DNA of 27,545 nt from Saccoglossus kowalevskii (Eukaryota; Hemichordata; Enteropneusta; Harrimaniidae). Positions within the stretch are counted from its first letter, which is position 1, and every line of letters starts with the position of its first letter. The DNA is taken from assembly GCF_000003605.2 (NCBI RefSeq), contig NW_003112481.1, forward strand, positions 262,883-290,427. Direction: 5' to 3'. Of this stretch, positions 1 through 9,369 are shown one piece after another. The translations under genes and the position numbers were made by a program. The notes beneath the pieces were generated by a model. That model had not been told where the DNA came from. It worked only from the letters and a program-made list of their open reading frames with translations, and did no database searches.

Positions 1-838
1 GACAGATTCGTTCACTCCTTTCAATATATTTTTTTCTAATTACTAGTATATGAGCAACGAAAACGCGATAACATACACCTTTGAGTGGGTTTCTAGTTTA
101 TCCGTAGTTGAAATATAACTATACCAATCCAATTATATTTATCTATTTTATACAAGGATCTAAAGAACTGAGTCAATATTTGAGACGTCTTGTGCATCCC
201 AAATTTCTGTTGCAAAAACAATGGAACGTTTATAGGCTTAACGTTGGATTTAGATCGTGTTATAATCCAAATCCCCTAGAAAGAGTTGTAAGCACAAATT
301 TCATATGTAATAATAGTTGTTTAACATTAGTAACCTAGGATACTCAGTGTCGGGAATATGGCGTCCAGTCGGATAGGACGTTAAACTATCGGCCCCGTGA
401 GCTTCCAGTGCACGTAAAATAACACAACATCCGTATTGCAAAGAGTAGCGAATGCCATGGGATGACTCGACATAAATAGTTCACTTAGGAAACACTGGAC
501 TCTCAAAACTTTATTAACTCATTCGACCGAATAATTAACAACTACACAAACAAGAACTGAATTCAAGCATTATTATTTTAAAATTATAGCTTCTGGATGT
601 ATATAATATAGTCGGTGCAATATCAAAATCAAAATATACAGATGTGGTTTCATGTTATATTTATTGTTACTATGTTTAAACATACAATATGAATGATAAA
701 ATGTAAGTTTTGGTATTATTGTTTGATACTCTAAAACAGTACTTCCTAGCAGAGGTCCACCCAAATATAATATTGATGACTACTTTGGAGTATGATGTAT
801 CGTGATCTGAAAACACTGTTTTTGTAACACCCATCCGA
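1..838. other. No supportable gene; AT-rich DNA
   Basis: I see no gene here. The open frames on both strands are short, lack recognisable domains, and the longest (108-338) begins at TTG rather than ATG. No tandem repeat or transposon end was recognised. Confidence 0.5.
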
Positions 839-949
839 ATATTCGTTCAATGATACAATGCAATTTGTAATACGCATGTACACTGGTTATTTTTATGTAT
901 GTACAATAACAATCACTGCACATGCGTATTATTGTTCTTCTAACGAATA
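839..949. repeat. Imperfect inverted repeat, possible MITE remnant
   Basis: The left arm (839-880) and the right arm (919-949) are complementary in blocks. AATATTCGTT pairs with AACGAATA, and AATACGCATGT (869-879) pairs with ACATGCGTATT (920-930), with short indels between blocks. About 40 nt lie between the arms. This fits a small foldback element. No target duplication is clear, so its mobile nature is inference. Confidence 0.45.
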
Positions 950-1265
950 CAATTGTGTGTCCTGCAAACGCAACATTTTTAGTTCATGATAATACTAATT
1001 CAATTTGGTCGACAATACGAGTATCGAGGAAAATATTTTAAAATATTGCATCTTTAACATGAAATATAGTCTTTGTCTGTGATTGTGAAAGCATTGTGTG
1101 CACGCCATGCATCTAGTACACACAGATATTTCTCATGGCATTCTCATGGCATTGCCCTGCGTATTTTGTGTATTACTTGTTCTCCATTGTTATATCGTAT
1201 GGACTGTAACTATTCCACGTAACCACAGTCCCTAGGGACATATTGGCTTGACATTGAGCTCCTAT

Positions 1266-1539
1266 TTAAAGGGCGGTGGTCGTCGCGCCACGCATGAGCG
1301 GGACATGAGTCTCATAGTATAAACAAAGATGGCGACTTTGACTGTTGCACAGACGTTACCAAGCTTTAACTAGATACATTTTTTTGGTGATTGGAAAGTG
1401 TGCAAGGAGTGCACGTCGCGCCCAGGTCAAAACTCGTACTTGTGATTTCCCATTAGAAGAGCGCATTAGAATGTGGGAAAAGCAATGTTTACCAGCACGG
1501 ATGTCGTATATGCGCGGCGTGACAACCTCCGCCCTTTAA
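1266..1539. mobile_element. TTAA-flanked MITE, copy 1 (full length)
   Basis: A 274-bp non-coding element bounded by TTAA at 1266-1269 and 1536-1539. Its ends are inverted repeats: the left begins AGGGCGGTGGTCGTCGCGCC, and the reverse complement of the right reads AGGGCGGAGGTTGTCACGCC. The interior aligns with copy 2 at 8726-9031, sharing GGTGATTGGA, GCGCCCAGGTCAA and CCCATTAGAAGAGCGCAT. A TTAA target site is typical of piggyBac-type transposition, but several TTAA-using families exist, so the superfamily is inferred. No transposase is encoded. The small open frame inside (1345-1539) looks incidental. The interior carries AAGATGGCGACTTTG, which resembles a YY1 site. Confidence 0.85.
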
Positions 1540-1601
1540 AGAAGCAATAGCTGTGATTTTGAACATTTTTTGTTTAAATATTACCATATAAATATGATCA
1601 A

Positions 1602-1850
1602 ATGTTATTGCATGGCAAAGTGACCATTACCAGGCTAACATCACATAAATGCTATGTGAAAACAAAGGGTCGAGTAGTCGTTGAATTGGGTCACGTGGTT
1701 GGGACCGTTGATAATTATGAAGCAATACACTATTATGGGAAATATGGCACACAACAAATCATCAGTGAGAAAGAGGCTGAGCCTCTCATGATTGAAATGT
1801 ATTTGATATTTTGCCAAGGGTCCTGGTTAAGTTGTCATCTTGTACTGTAA
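1602..1850 (+). CDS. Unrecognised 82-residue ORF, possibly an exon fragment
   Basis: I do not recognise this ORF. It starts at an ATG just right of a MITE. Residues 1-66 look more protein-like than the surrounding DNA, with mixed charged and beta-prone stretches such as GRVVVELGHVVGTVDNYE. The C-terminal 15 residues look like read-through. There is no strong splice signal at either end and no neighbour to suggest a role. It may be a relic of a captured gene or chance. Confidence 0.18.
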   Translation: MLLHGKVTITRLTSHKCYVKTKGRVVVELGHVVGTVDNYEAIHYYGKYGTQQIISEKEAEPLMIEMYLIFCQGSWLSCHLVL

Positions 1851-2344
1851 TCCCTGAGGTTCGCTAGACAAAATTGTCACTCTTTTGCAGCCATCTGTTT
1901 TATTTGCAAGTGATTTAATGTACAACGTTGGCATATAGCGTATATGATAAGCTTTCACATTTCGACGATGGCCTTTACAATTTAACACTTTTGACACAGA
2001 AAATGTGCAGTTGCAGCTAATATCGCTTTACATACTCTATCTATATACAGTGCCGATTGGCCAATTACAAAATTGTCCTTACCTCACTGACGAATATACA
2101 CACTTCAATCGATGCTTTGCTTTTAAAAGGTGTAGGAAACCCAGCTATCAGGGTTAGCTAGTTGGTGTCTTCACGAGCCAAAGTGCGTTTATTACGCAGT
2201 GGCGAATCGGGGGGGGGGGTCTCTCCCCCCGTTGAAAAAAATATTCAATTTGTTTTTGTATAATATAAAAAAATCATTAACTTAGTCTGGCTATTTTAAA
2301 GTTTTGACCCCCCCCTCCCCAGTACTGAAATTCATAGGACAGTA
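1851..2344. other. Intergenic; poly-G and poly-C tracts
   Basis: No gene is seen. A GTGGCGAATC run followed by about ten G residues and then a C-rich run (about 2200-2230), with another C-rich run near 2306-2320, resembles the GTGGCGGATC-plus-poly-G signature common in dispersed invertebrate repeats. The two runs are mutually complementary and could pair. An ATTGGCCAAT palindrome lies near 2054. Confidence 0.35.
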
Positions 2345-2352
2345 CACAGTCC

Positions 2353-2384
<32 letters not shown>

Positions 2385-2399
2385 GATAGAGGGACTGTG
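2345..2399. repeat. Compound CT/AT microsatellite inside a 12-bp inverted repeat
   Basis: CACAGTCCCTCT (2345-2356) and AGAGGGACTGTG (2388-2399) are perfect reverse complements. Between them is a CT run passing into an AT run of about nine units (2367-2384). The AT run is self-complementary, so the block can fold into a long hairpin or cruciform. Confidence 0.8.
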
Positions 2400-2673
2400 A
2401 ACAGTAGTTTAACTTAAACCCCGGCTTCAACAACAAATCTGCGACGATTCGGGTGATGGTTTTGTTGTTTGGCTAGAAGGTTTGCGCGTTCCTGTTTCAG
2501 ATTGCACCCCTATGTAAGGCCAACGCCTGAAAATCAGGTTTGTAGATATGGTGACGTCAACACTACAGTTTTGGACCAAATATTAATATCACATTGTTTT
2601 CCAACCTGACACAAACATTTGTATTCATATTAAACCAATGAAAGACAGAAAAAGCGGCCATTGACAATTTAAT

Positions 2674-3438
2674 TCACACAACTTCTTCATACAAAATCTG
2701 AACGTCACACGCAGCTTTGCCGGCAACCGTCCTAATGCGATATGCCATAGATGGTCCCAATAAGCTACTTCTACCAACGTGTCTGTTATGGTAATACACT
2801 ATCAACAAATCAATCAAACAGAATGAGCCGTTTTTCAGCATTTTGTCCAACAGTTCGTACTCAGAGCCTCCTATATTCATCCTTAATACGACAAAATCTT
2901 CTTTGGACAAGTTTGTCCTTAGCCATTTGTTCAAATCCAACGTCCGCCCAACTTGTTCCATGTTCAAATTAAGTTCCTCATTTTTGAACCAAACGGCGGT
3001 ATCTTTAAACAAACTAAACCCGTAATTGAGTTTCATGTTCTCGAGAATTCCACTGAACTGCTTGTCCGCCTCGATTGCGAAGACACTCCAATCTCGTGGG
3101 TTGTACTGACAAGGGATTACTGGCAAGCCAACTTCTGCTGGAAGCTCTTGGTAAAACGCCCTCAGTGCCCTACCGTCACCGGCTCCAACATCGATGTAGA
3201 CACCTTCAGGCGTGTGACCGTCTTTGTGAAAATGTCTATCTCTGCATGGTCCATTGCGCCAACGTTTTATCCTCAACAAAATTGGTTTACACTGGAGCCC
3301 GACGAACGTGAAAATTATGAATACAGTCAACACAATCATCAATCCTTTTATAACTGGTCGTGAATTTCTACGGAACCCTCGTACATGAATTATTCTCAGA
3401 GTTGAACTTAGACCGTGAATCCTCATTGCTCGCAACAT
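2674..3438 (-). CDS. Membrane-anchored FkbM-type methyltransferase-like protein
   Basis: Predicted to be an S-adenosylmethionine-dependent methyltransferase-like protein, anchored in the ER/Golgi membrane as a type II protein; its substrate is unknown. The 254 residues show a basic N-terminus, one hydrophobic segment at about 32-49 and then a lumenal domain. The SAM-binding motif I is YIDVGAGDG (81-89), followed by AIEAD (121-125), the FkbM signature region LRMNIGGSEYELLDKM (185-200) and DLLIVYYHNRH (210-220). Family members usually have a Lys/Asp-x-Glu-Gly-x-Glu pattern in the signature. Here Asp and Glu are replaced by Asn188 and Gly190, so activity may be reduced or altered. The coding region is a single exon. 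On the minus strand the ATG is 13 nt inside an exon whose acceptor (pyrimidine-rich, ending TTAATTCACAG) lies at 3452-3454, so a 5' UTR exon is expected upstream. The TGA is at 2674-2676. No convincing poly(A) signal was fixed; AATAAA complements near 2187 are possible. Confidence 0.72.
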   Translation of the reverse strand: MLRAMRIHGLSSTLRIIHVRGFRRNSRPVIKGLMIVLTVFIIFTFVGLQCKPILLRIKRWRNGPCRDRHFHKDGHTPEGVYIDVGAGDGRALRAFYQELPAEVGLPVIPCQYNPRDWSVFAIEADKQFSGILENMKLNYGFSLFKDTAVWFKNEELNLNMEQVGRTLDLNKWLRTNLSKEDFVVLRMNIGGSEYELLDKMLKNGSFCLIDLLIVYYHNRHVGRSSLLGPSMAYRIRTVAGKAACDVQILYEEVV

Positions 3439-3936
3439 TGTTATGATGTGTCTGTGAATTAAGAAAAATATATTAATAATAAATTATTACATGATTGTTT
3501 TGGTGATAAAAATATCAATATTGATATCAACATTCCATTATACACGTTATTGTTATTTTGTTTCCAAAACATTGAGCTATATTGTAATACTGCTGTTTGT
3601 GTTACTTTTTCGTTCACGGTAAATCAAGCGTCTATAAACGCCACTTGTCTGGCTTCGATGACGACAGTTATCATCATATCCTCCCGTATTCATATATGTT
3701 ATGTGTATCCAAGACACACTTGAATATTGTAACGTGTAACGATTATCGTGACACGATCGACATCCCAGTCATGTGCAATATATATGTATATATGTATAAC
3801 AGTAAAGACCACCGTGACACCCGCGCAGATAATAGTCTTCTAAGTTGATTAATACATAGAACTTACAAAACATTCATACTTATAATGATGAATTCTCGAT
3901 TATGGACTAGCATTTGTGTATCTTGGGGTTCAATGT

Positions 3937-4068
3937 TTAAAGCGCGGTGGTCGTCGCACAGTGCGTGTTCGAAATCCATGTAAATAAACAATGTATTTTA
4001 CACGCGTTGTATACGTCGCTATGAGTCCCATATCGAACAGGACGCGGCACGACGACTGCTGCCCTTAA
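3937..4068. mobile_element. TTAA-flanked MITE, copy 3 (short foldback derivative)
   Basis: A 132-bp element between TTAA at 3937-3940 and 4065-4068. The left end AGCGCGGTGGTCGTCG and the reverse complement of the right end GGGCAGCAGTCGTCGTGCCG match the termini of copies 1 and 2. Next to the right terminus, the inverted strand reads ATGGGACTCATAG, matching the left subterminal ATGGGTCTCATAG of copy 2. The element therefore looks like two left-type ends facing each other, an internally deleted foldback form. Confidence 0.7.
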
Positions 4069-5639
4069 AACTTCCGTAGTAAGTTCAATGACCGTTAATG
4101 AAGTTTATCAGAATAACATCATGGGCATATAATGCCATAGTTGGATGGGGGAATAATTATCTAAAAAAAATGACACCAGTTATTTCTGTTCGAGTGATTG
4201 TTTGATGATTAACGATAAGCAGGTGATCGTATTACTTTTACAGTCTCCGATTAACGGGGGATGTAATTTACCATTTGACTCGGCATATCACGGGCCCTGT
4301 GTGCATATAGTAGTGTAGAATTTCAAACATGTGTGTTGTTTTATCACACCAACTTGAATGCGCGCCATTTTGTTCCCATTACCAGTCCATTTCCAGTCTT
4401 GAATCATAAGTTGCTTGCACGCTTTCCTCTCGTCTAGGCAAAATAAAGTCTACTTTTCATTCTTGGTACCATTATGATACACATATGGGAAATGTTTATG
4501 TTTTAAACTCCGACATACAATAATGGTCTAAATATCAGTTACAGTTAAAACATAAGTTACTTATCCGTCAGGAATGCAGGTCTCACCTTGCGGGCCTCAG
4601 TAATTAAATGGGCGGGCGGAGTTTTAATCTATAGTATGGCCATAGTGATAGTGTCGCATGTTGACAAATGGCATGGATAATATATGGTGACATTAGGAAT
4701 ATATTTAGTTTCCTATTATAAAAAAAAACAAACTAAAAAACAATTGTTTGTGTGTTTTAGTCAGCCAGTCAACACCGTCATGCTTTCACAAACAGCGCTC
4801 GTTGAATCGGTTATTGTTTACTGTCCTCCAATGCGAGATTGATGCGGAGAGGAAACCAGCTGTATAATGGCATACGCCAACGACACCGGTAAACGGGCCT
4901 GGGAAATTCATACATGGAACAAGTGCCTAAAGATGGCGAATGCTCATTATAGAAACAAATATGTGTATGGGAGGAAATAAATATGGAAACATCAGCTCAC
5001 CTTCATCCGCACTCACAGTAGTAAATGAAACTGATATATGACAAGCTGGTGTTTCTGTCACCATTCGTATTGTAATTTAGGTCACCGGGGTCACGAACAC
5101 TCGGATCCAGGCATTGATTGGCCAATGAAGGGATACAGTTACGCGTGATCGATGCACTACTCGGCGTAGAATAACCAATACATGTTTGTATTAATACTGA
5201 AACATGTCACGTGATTTAACAGCTCACAATAGCTGCTTAGCATAATATTGTCATACGTATGTTTATATTGTCTGATATGAAGGTTGGGAACTGTTTGAAG
5301 TTTCCATCGCATGGCTATGCTGCAATTAGCACGCATTGTAACAATAGTCTGAATTCGTGTTATCAGATGATGACTGGTTATTTATTTATTTAGCATGTTT
5401 ATCATTCCGCCATTTTCTTGAAGTTTTCTTCATTTTCTGGATTTAAAAGATAAACAACACATAAGTACTCAGACTGGGGCAATGGTGCTTGATTGAGAGA
5501 AGTTGATATTTACATGTAAATATAAAACATCATCTTCGCCAGCCAAGGATCATTTATTCGGCCGAAGCCTCAACATTAACCCTTGGCAGATTTCAACACG
5601 ATTTATGTATGTCGCACGCGCTCAAACGACTATAAGATT
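4069..5639. other. No assigned gene; possible leader exons on the minus strand
   Basis: No open frame with recognisable content is seen. The stretch has a GC box near 4610, two strong minus-strand donors (4581-4586 and 4995-5000), an inverted CCAAT pair ATTGGCCAAT near 5117, and ATGGCG motifs at 4363-4368 (minus) and about 4933 (plus). This suggests promoter or leader-exon DNA rather than protein-coding sequence. Confidence 0.35.
4587..4703 (-). other. Candidate 5' UTR exon of the FkbM-type gene
   Basis: On the minus strand a consensus donor, AAG|GTGAGA, ends a possible exon at 4587, and a T-rich acceptor ending ATAATAG could open it near 4703. Joined to the acceptor at 3452-3454, the frame has an in-frame TAA upstream, so the ATG at 3438 remains the start. 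A second strong minus donor (AAG|GTGAGC) ends a possible exon at 5001. The two may be successive or alternative leaders. A GC box, GGGCGGGCGG (4610-4619), lies inside. The MITE at 3937-4068 would then sit in the leader intron. This is inference from splice signals only. Confidence 0.3.
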
Positions 5640-5990
5640 CACCTCGGCTCATTTGCATCACCCAATCAGAACTCACGAAAGAAAATTGGTAATGATAATA
5701 ATAAAATCCTTATTGCATTATTGCTCTAATCGAGCTTACTGCATGATCATCAAAAGAAAGCGCTTTGAGGAAGATGGCGTGTTTGTTACAAACACAGTCA
5801 CAACGAAGACCGAATCGGACAAGCTGATATGTTATCAGTTTCGACAGTTTTGTCAGTTTACTAAAACACAGTTTGCACAAATATTTAGACATTCCTCAGT
5901 CCTCATTCACTCTCAGCAAAGTTGAATCAGAAAAACTCTGATTGGTGGCGCCAGCTCCTTGGCGCGCCCAATCAAATGACTCAATTTAGC
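5640..5990. promoter_or_regulatory. CCAAT-box and octamer cluster, candidate promoter
   Basis: An octamer ATTTGCAT is followed three bases later by CCAATCAG (about 5650-5668). Near 5938-5976 two CCAAT boxes face each other: GATTGGTGGCGCC, then GGCGCGCCCAATCA. An AAGATGGCG motif, resembling YY1 sites, sits near 5771. These combinations are typical of animal RNA polymerase II promoters. The overlapping open frames (5503-5925 and 5922-6170) start at non-ATG codons and carry no recognisable domain, so no gene is assigned. Confidence 0.35.
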
Positions 5991-6256
5991 TGCAGTGAAA
6001 TACGGCTTTTCCTAACAAGGTCACGCACGAGTTCGTGGGCCGGTTATGAATGGCCGGATTTAGCGAAACTGTGCGATTCGGACGATGATAAAACATATGT
6101 AAACATGTTTCGTTTTTTTAAATATGATTTAATTATTCAAATTATTAGCAAATCAAGTCAATTTGTGTAGTTTTCTTGATTTACTCTGCAGATATAGGTA
6201 AAATATAGATAAGGCTTTGGCGAAATTTGAAAGAGCAACTAATAATTTTCAACTTG

Positions 6257-6427
6257 CTATTTTTTATAGATTTTATTTTTCAATCTGTTCGTTTATTTTT
6301 CCCAGTTTAAAAAATATGAGGTGGCTGGAGCCTTCCTCCCTTGTCTATTTCTTACACTAGATACCAGCCGATAACCCACCCCCCGCTCATACATACAGTT
6401 GATCATAGTTCCTGGGCTCCCTGTGGG
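6257..6427 (+). repeat. Dispersed repeat A, copy 1
   Basis: About 170 bp that recurs in reverse orientation at 17110-17292. Shared landmarks, read on the plus strand here, are TTTTTTATAG at the left, CCCAGTTTAAAAAATA, CTTACACTAGATACCAGCC, a C-rich run, and GGGCTCCCTGTGG at the right. The copies differ by scattered substitutions and small indels. No coding potential is seen. The type is unknown; it could be a SINE-like or transposon-derived unit. Confidence 0.75.
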
Positions 6428-6456
6428 TCGATTGTAATCGGTCGACAGCTGTCACT

Positions 6457-6540
6457 TGAGGGCTGAAAATTAATAAATACTAATTTAAAAAAAAAAATCT
6501 TCCGCTATACGTATATAAATAAACAAGTTGTGAAACATGG
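6457..6540 (+). repeat. Inverted repeat B, left copy
   Basis: TTGAGGGCTGAAAATTAATA and TCCGCTATACGTATATAAAT are among the blocks repeated in reverse complement at 8036-8110. The two copies run for about 80 nt with few mismatches and differ mainly in the length of a poly-A run. The right copy begins directly at the ATT tail of the LINE fragment. Confidence 0.8.
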
Positions 6541-6949
6541 AACCTAGTAAATCGACACCTTGTCGGTTTCAAATTTCGATTTCTCACCTTAAAATGCGCA
6601 ACAAAAAGTTTAGAGGGGATCGGGTGTTACGTTAATAACCATTGTTTATAATCGCTAACTTGGTTTTATTCAAAACTGCACAAATCCCGCGTTTTCTGAT
6701 GATATCCGACGATTTCATCAACGAAAATGACCAGCAGCCAGAATCAAGGGGATTCGCACAGAGTTCTGGGTAAATCAAGTGCGCATACTTATTTTCAGCC
6801 AATCAGGCGAGCCGTAACAGCGCATCTTTCCTTGATTTACCTTGATTTGATTTATTTATCATTATTTCAAAATCATTGAAGGATCACTCACATATTATGG
6901 AAACTTATAAAAAAGCAACGAAAATTTTAGCATAGAGTAAATCAATCAT
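6541..6949. other. Spacer between inverted repeat and LINE fragment
   Basis: No gene is seen. The stretch contains a CCAATCAGG motif near 6798 and repeated TTGATTTACC/TTGATTTGATTT runs near 6832-6852. It is probably the remainder of the element into which the LINE end was inserted. Confidence 0.35.
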
Positions 6950-8034
6950 AAACCAACATAACAGTTACAATAGATTTGAATATTGTGATGTCCTGTGGCA
7001 AAATATAATCATGCCATCAATTAACTATGGATCTAGTGTATGGCTGTCAGAAAGTACAGTGAATAAAAACAAACTTAAAAGCATCCAGTATCAATTTGGC
7101 AAGTTTCGCTTTAAATTTATTAGGAATGTAGAAATCTCCAGAAATATTTGGAGATTTAGGATGGCAAGACATCAACTTTATTCACGATAAATCCCGAATA
7201 CAGTATTTGGACAGATTACAAAAGATGAATGATACCAGGTGGACCAAAATAGTTTTCTCTAAACTACATGAATCATACCAGAACAAGGCTAAACTTGCTT
7301 GGAACTGGCCAAAATATATCAACAATATCCTAATTCAAAATGGTATGGATCATGTTTATGGCCTAAAAAGACCACAGAATATTAGTTGGATTAAAAGTTT
7401 CTATAAAATTAGTGAAGAAAATGAAATAAAGCGTTTTATTGAAAGTATTCAAGACATGAAATCCCTAAAGCACTATGGTTGGATTAAACACAACAATAAA
7501 AAGGAAAATTATATAAAGGATCCCCTTGATCGTCATGGCATCTCACTCCTCTTTAAGGTGAGGTCAAACGCAATAGACTTGGAAGGGAATAAAACACGAT
7601 GGGAAAATTATAAAGGTAACGGGGGTTGTAAGCTTTGTAATGATGGAAAAGAGGATGTTTATCACTTTTTATTTCTTTGCAAATCAACTCACCACTTGAG
7701 AAGTAAATTCTATTTAGCACTGACCAATACAATAATGGAAATCTATGAAAAATCTGTCATAGATTTTTCTCAGGAGGAATTAATTTCAAATTTAATTTTC
7801 TCTTCAGTGATGCTTTATGGGCAATCAATACGGATTTGGGAAATAATACATCAAACGAAATCCGAAACTTTTTCACCCACCTATGGAAATTCAGAAACGA
7901 GAAACTGAATGATTTACATGTATGCTTCTTGTAAATTGTTTTTCTTTTTTTTTCTTGTTGTTGTTGTTGACTTGTATGTTACTTTTTACGCTTTACTTTT
8001 TCAAAGGCTAATAAAATATTATTATTATTATTAT
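6950..8034 (+). pseudogene. Truncated, frameshifted LINE 3' end (C-terminal Zn-knuckle region)
   Basis: This is a 5'-truncated copy of a non-LTR retrotransposon. Reading starts near 6957 in one frame with LWQNIIMPSINYGSSVWLS, shifts near 7130 into the frame of 7207-7908 (GDLGWQDINFIHDKSRIQYL), and appears to shift again near 7850 to end with LWKFRNEKLND. It holds the cysteine/histidine cluster CKLCNDGKEDVYHFLFLC, as found after the reverse transcriptase domain of many LINEs. The sequence ends with a short untranslated part, AATAAAAT and an (ATT)n tail at 8015-8034, typical of CR1/I-type 3' ends. The reverse transcriptase core and endonuclease are absent, so it is dead. The clade assignment is inference. 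Confidence 0.85.
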
Positions 8035-8035
8035 G

Positions 8036-8110
8036 TTTCACAACTTGTTTATTTATATACGTATAGCGGATGATTTTTTAAATGAGTATTTATTGATTTT
8101 CAGCCCTCAA
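8036..8110 (-). repeat. Inverted repeat B, right copy
   Basis: The reverse complement of 6457-6540, abutting the (ATT)n tail of the LINE fragment. Weaker similarity continues to about 8135, where AATCGGT matches the region left of 6457. The pair could be the terminal repeats of one element that received the LINE, or two independent inverted copies of one dispersed repeat. Confidence 0.75.
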
Positions 8111-8135
8111 TTGACTGTGCTGTGAATCGGTGGAT

Positions 8136-8725
8136 CCTCGTCGGTTGGAATAAAACATGGTTTTCTTTAATTTAACGTTCAGTCGGCCGACTTTTTAAAA
8201 CTGTGATCGGTTAGAATCGCCCGACTACATCGTGTTAAATGTTGCCTTTAATGTCTTGATCGTGATTTGTTCCCTTCAATCCCACACGTGGTACTTATAT
8301 GTTGTCTTTATGCAAATTAGCAACACCCACAGCTTTCGCCATGTATATGTAGATTAGAGAACGGCCATGTATTTCTGTTTGTAAAAGTGTGGTATTTCAT
8401 ACAGATGAATGACAGTTCTTCTTCAATTATTCAAAAATAACCTCCTCTATAGCTGATTACAACCCTTGATGGACTGTGTTTTCAGACCACTTCTGGACTA
8501 ACAATTAATACGCTCACCGTCACGTGATATGTATTGATTTTTTACACGACTGATTTATACAACTTGTTTTATGCAAATACAGTTGTATACCGTTTTACTG
8601 GTATCAATCAGGCGATGAACTTTCGCGGTGTATTGGTTTCGTCAGTTATAGCAAAAGTTGTTAATCGCATTTCGCAGCAACATGGTAAATGGTATTTAAT
8701 TGTGTAGCATGGCTACGAGTTGTGA
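8136..8725. other. Intergenic, nothing recognised
   Basis: AT-rich DNA without a convincing open frame. Several TCGG/CCGA-rich short palindromes (such as GTCGGCCGAC near 8182) occur near 8140-8225. No repeat family was recognised. Confidence 0.4.
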
Positions 8726-9031
8726 TTAAAGGGCGGTAGTCGTCGCGCCACGCATGCGCGAGATATATGGGTCTCATAGAAACAAAGAAGTCGACTTTGG
8801 CTGTTGCGCAGATCAACTAGTACAAATTGACAAGAAACTAAGCTTTAAATAGGTATTTTTAGGTGATTGGATGGTATCGAAGGAGTCATCAGTAGGAATT
8901 AGTGCAAGTGGCGCCCAGGTCAAGCCTCATTCTTGTGATTCCCATTAGAAGAGCGCATGGGATTGTGGGAAAATCAATGTTTATCAACACAAATGTCACA
9001 CATGCGCGGCGCGACGACTACTGACCTTTAA
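8726..9031. mobile_element. TTAA-flanked MITE, copy 2 (longest copy)
   Basis: A 306-bp element between TTAA at 8726-8729 and 9028-9031. Its left terminus AGGGCGGTAGTCGTCGCGCC is nearly identical to copy 1, and its right terminus is the inverted counterpart (GCGCGACGACTACTGACCT). It is longer than copy 1 mainly through an insertion in the middle (about 8885-8915) and near 8815-8840. The outer flanks differ from those of copy 1, which supports independent insertion. It lies about 590 bp upstream of the SRSF2 start codon. Confidence 0.85.
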
Positions 9032-9369
9032 ATATACTGATGCATGAACACATCAATAAATAATGATCACACAACAGGGGTTCAGTTTTCTAGCTTACGC
9101 CATTTTCCCTCAAATGGCTAGTGTAATGAGACATTTCTAATTATTTGTCATACTTTCGGTGTAAAACAGTCAATTCAAAAGAAAACACATAAGCCTCAAA
9201 CAATTTGCTAAGACGGTCAGCATAATAATGCCAATGTCAATCATAGTGTGTTCAGTCAACAATATTCAGTGTTTGAAAGAAAAGAAAATAACCATTCAAA
9301 AGTGAAATTCTATTTTAGAGCCAAGAATAAAAATATGATATTCATATAAAAACATTTAAATGTCCATGA
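9032..9369. other. Upstream intergenic DNA
   Basis: AT-rich spacer between the MITE and the SRSF2 promoter region. No open frame or repeat is recognised. Confidence 0.4.

Noticed and set aside
1345-1539. 64-residue ORF inside MITE copy 1
   Set aside because: It ends in the terminal inverted repeat and is not conserved in copy 2.
2751-3363. Four plus-strand ORFs across the FkbM-type gene
   Set aside because: They are antisense shadows of the minus-strand coding exon and have no recognisable content.
5503-6170. Two adjacent plus-strand ORFs of 140 and 82 residues
   Set aside because: Non-ATG starts, no domain, and overlap with a promoter-like CCAAT cluster; probably chance.
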